Source: Helianthus annuus
Taxonomy: Eukaryota > Streptophyta > Magnoliopsida > Asterales > Asteraceae
Length of the DNA stretch: 64,000 nt
Assembly: GCF_002127325.2 (NCBI RefSeq)
Contig: NC_035448.2
Span: 4,583,220-4,647,219 of the forward strand
Direction: 5' to 3'
A program made the translations under genes and the position numbers. Below the pieces are notes generated by a model, which searched no databases, was not told the DNA's origin, and was given only the letters and a program-made list of their open reading frames with translations. This document shows positions 61,677-64,000 of this stretch, piece by piece (within the stretch, counting starts at the first letter, position 1; each line of letters begins with the position of its first letter).

Positions 61677-61929
61677 CCATACCATTAAAAAAATATGATG
61701 TCTTTAGAATTATTCTCAGGCCCAATTAAAAAATGTCACAATTTTTTGATAAAAGAAAAGGAGAAAAGGCAGGTGACCAAGCCCATATGTGAGTGCCCCT
61801 TCTTTTTTAACAAAGGCCCACATTTATGAGCAGCATGAGAAGAAGATGGGCCTGGGCCAGATATTGCAGAATTAACCATATAACTATTTACCAAGTCTCA
61901 ATGCACATGTGCACAAAACAATTTATTTT

Positions 61930-62250
61930 CACCAACTGGTTCAGTTAAGTTAACTGAACTACCGGGTTTTCTTTCTCATTTTGCTTTAACTGATTCGTTA
62001 AATAACCAGGTTTTTTCACTATTTTTTGGGTTATTCACTTTAAACGGTTCACTTAATAATCGTTTTTTTCCTATTTCTTTATTTTCGATTAACCAGTAAA
62101 TCGGTTAATAACCAGTTAAAAACCGGTTTCTTCTAAAAAATCCATAACCAGTTATGAACCAATGGTTAAAAAACCACTAATCAATTGCTTCTCAGTCGTT
62201 ATTAACCGATTATACTTTCGATTAATAATCGGTTATTTTGTAATTACGGG
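61930..62250. repeat. Degenerate AACCGGTTAATAACC-type low-complexity repeat
   Basis: Words AACCGG, GGTTAATAACC, ACCAGTTA and AATCGGTTA recur on both strands. Such stretches are frequent in plant intergenic DNA. No coding frame. Confidence 0.6.
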
Positions 62251-62458
62251 TGCACACGTTAATCTTAAAATTTGGTGCATGGAAGTCATAGCAAGTTTTA
62301 TAATGTGTTATAGTATAGAGCCTATAATGATTTAGGATAATGAGACAAATGTGATATGATAAAGGCATGGTGGATACGCCGCTAGTACTTCCTATATATA
62401 AGTGTTCCTGTTATATCGTCCAATGTAGCGTTATTCAAGTCACTGGAAGTCTTGTGTT

Positions 62459-62505
62459 ACTTTTCAATCAAACTGACAGTATCGATGTCAATTTGATTGA
62501 AAAGT
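62459..62505. repeat. Hairpin, 20-bp stem and 7-nt loop
   Basis: ACTTTTCAATCAAACTGACA (62459-62478) pairs with TGTCAATTTGATTGAAAAGT (62486-62505) with one mismatch; the loop is GTATCGA. After a small bulge, GTCTT pairs with AAGAC further out. No conserved gene around it. Confidence 0.75.
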
Positions 62506-63049
62506 TAAGACCCATAATTTCGGGCATAATGGTAGTCACTCCTAAAAATCGAGTATAAAATCGCATTAAGGGTGCACCTTTACATGCCCACAAACAATCC
62601 CAGTTCCTTTTACCGTGTCTTTTGTGATCAAGGGATCCACACCGACACTATTCTGGCAACTCAAAACTCAACCACCCCTATACCTTCTGCTTGCACAGCC
62701 ACAAAGGACTTCCACCCGCTATCTATTTTCGTTTTCTTTTGCATCCCTCGTCCAATAACACCACGACCCTAACGCACTCGCCAAAGCCTTCGGAGTACAA
62801 GTCGTCGCACTTAGCCGCACCATAACCGCCTCGCTGCACCTCCATTCGCCGCACAGGTTTGTTACAGGTTTTATGCATGTGTTTGTGTTATAGGTTTGTT
62901 TGCGTGGGTGTTTTGCGTATTACGTGTGGTGTCGCATGTGTTGATTGAAGGTGCATGAGTGTGTGTGACGTGGGTGTTACGAGTGGGTGGGTGTGTGAGT
63001 CTGAGTCTGATGTGTATGGCATGTGGGTAATCAGTAATGCATAGGTGTT
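62506..63049. other. No gene recognised
   Basis: Mixed sequence, GT-rich at 62860-63010. Short frames have no recognisable family. Confidence 0.45.
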
Positions 63050-63069
63050 AATGCATCATCATACACATA

Positions 63070-63300
63070 CACATTAAATCCTATCAATAGCAAAGCTAAG
63101 GTAGGATCTGAGAAGGATAAGATATAGACAACCTTACCTCTACCCGTAGGAATAGTGAGGCTGCTTCCAGTGAGACCCCCGACTCGATAGTAGTTTTGTA
63201 TGAAGCCTTGGAAACAAGGCACATAACACTCAATAATCGGGACAAAAGCCGATTAGTGCATGTACCATTTTGTCTTTCGGCTATCAACGCCACCACATGA
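63070..63300 (-). mobile_element. Possible Au-like SINE, minus orientation
   Basis: On the minus strand GGGGTCTCACTGGAAGCAGCC, TTCCTACGGGTAGAGGTAAGG and a TCTCAGATCCTACC block match the 3' body of Au-type plant SINEs as I remember it. The poly-(TTG) tail and clear A and B boxes were not found, so limits are approximate. Confidence 0.5.
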
Positions 63301-63500
63301 TGCATGATTAAGCATCCCCCTCTTTTAACGTTATTTTCATGAAATTAGTAAAATAGCGTTAAATTTAGTGGACTTTCACTTTTGCCCCCCGAGCTCCCAC
63401 ACATATATATATATTATATGTGCATACCGCAAGCTGGACTATAGGTGTTAATGCATGTGTATTTAATATGTATATATGTGTGTGGGGTATGTGTTGGTTT

Positions 63501-63988
63501 CAGTGTTGTAAAAGTCGGATCCCAAGGCCTTGTACTCGGCGAGTAGTCGATCCTCGAAACCTCTCCGAGGCGATTTTCTCTTAGGCGGACTCAATTAGTC
63601 GCCGGCGGTCAACCTCGATCAACATCGGAGAGTAGTCGATCTAGTCGAGACTAGTCGGGCATAGTCGGCCTAGTCATTCAACCTCGTTTGTTGACTTTTC
63701 GGATAGTAGTCGGTCTAGTCAGGCATAGTCGGCCTAGTCGGTCAACCTCGATTGTTGACTTTTCAAAGAGTAGTCTGTCAAGTCGGGCATAGTCGGTCTA
63801 GTCGATCAACCTTGTTTGTTGACTTTTATATTATGCTTATTTTGACATATATATAATATCCAATAATCAATTTTTATTATATTTTCCATACCCGAGCACT
63901 CCTCGGGTGCTCCCTGAGTACTCCAAGTACACCCAACTTCCCCATTGGCCGACTAGGGTGGGTCCACCTAACGACTTTTACAACACTG
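63501..63988. mobile_element. hAT-type non-autonomous element (488 bp) with 8-bp TSD
   Basis: Terminal inverted repeats of 17 bp: CAGTGTTGTAAAAGTCG (63501-63517) and its complement (63972-63988). The TSD GTTGGTTT is perfect (63493-63500 and 63989-63996). Inside is a tandem theme of about 70-80 bp with CTAGTCGG, GTCAACCTCG and TTGTTGACTTTT. No transposase. Confidence 0.92.
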
Positions 63989-64000
63989 GTTGGTTTTAAA

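Noticed and set aside
63031..63305. Two overlapping minus-strand frames
   Set aside because: They lie in the SINE-like sequence and have no recognisable protein similarity.

Overview
The window is repeat-dominated nuclear DNA of a flowering plant, probably Asteraceae (inferred from the style of the gag, pol and 'transposase (putative) gypsy type' proteins; no host marker gene is present). I found no complete host gene, tRNA, rRNA or CRISPR array.

Positions 1-51690 are one nested stack of Ty3/gypsy LTR retrotransposons, resolved by matching LTR ends (TGTTAGG...CCAAAACA or its complement), primer-binding sites, polypurine tracts and target-site duplications. From inside out: a short gag-only element (8996-18427, TSD GACAC) lies in Tat-lineage element B (6065-26208, TSD CTTAG). 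B lies in A (2295-30546, left end outside the window), A in C (to 35041), C in D (to 36765), and D in E (to 51690). Two more copies sit in side branches: Z (1-2294) in A and F (37718-48451, TSD ATTCC) in E. A, B, C and D run on the minus strand; Z, E and F on the plus strand.

The Tat elements share one plan: LTR, PBS (TGGCGCCCACCGTGGGG), gag with a 12-residue tandem repeat and a CxxHx4Hx4C knuckle, protease, an in-frame UAG, then RT, a degenerate RNase H, a second RNase H, integrase, a 3' region with 23-bp tandem repeats, an antisense four-exon ORF of the 'transposase (putative) gypsy type' family, polypurine tract, LTR. The gag-pro/pol boundary in all four copies that retain it is CAA-UAG-CAA-UUA or CAA-UAG-CAA-UCA, the stop-codon readthrough context known from tobamoviruses. 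Copy A has undamaged frames apart from the insertions; B, C, D and F carry frameshifts or nonsense codons.

Positions 51691-64000 are AT-rich flanking DNA with no gene I can defend. They hold a 42-bp minisatellite (53980-54870), other short tandem arrays, three Mutator-like non-autonomous elements (56904-57227, 58140-59452, 59801-61231; two with perfect 9-bp TSDs), one of which carries a fragment of an FtsH-type protease gene, a possible Au-like SINE, and a 488-bp hAT-type element with an 8-bp TSD (63501-63988).
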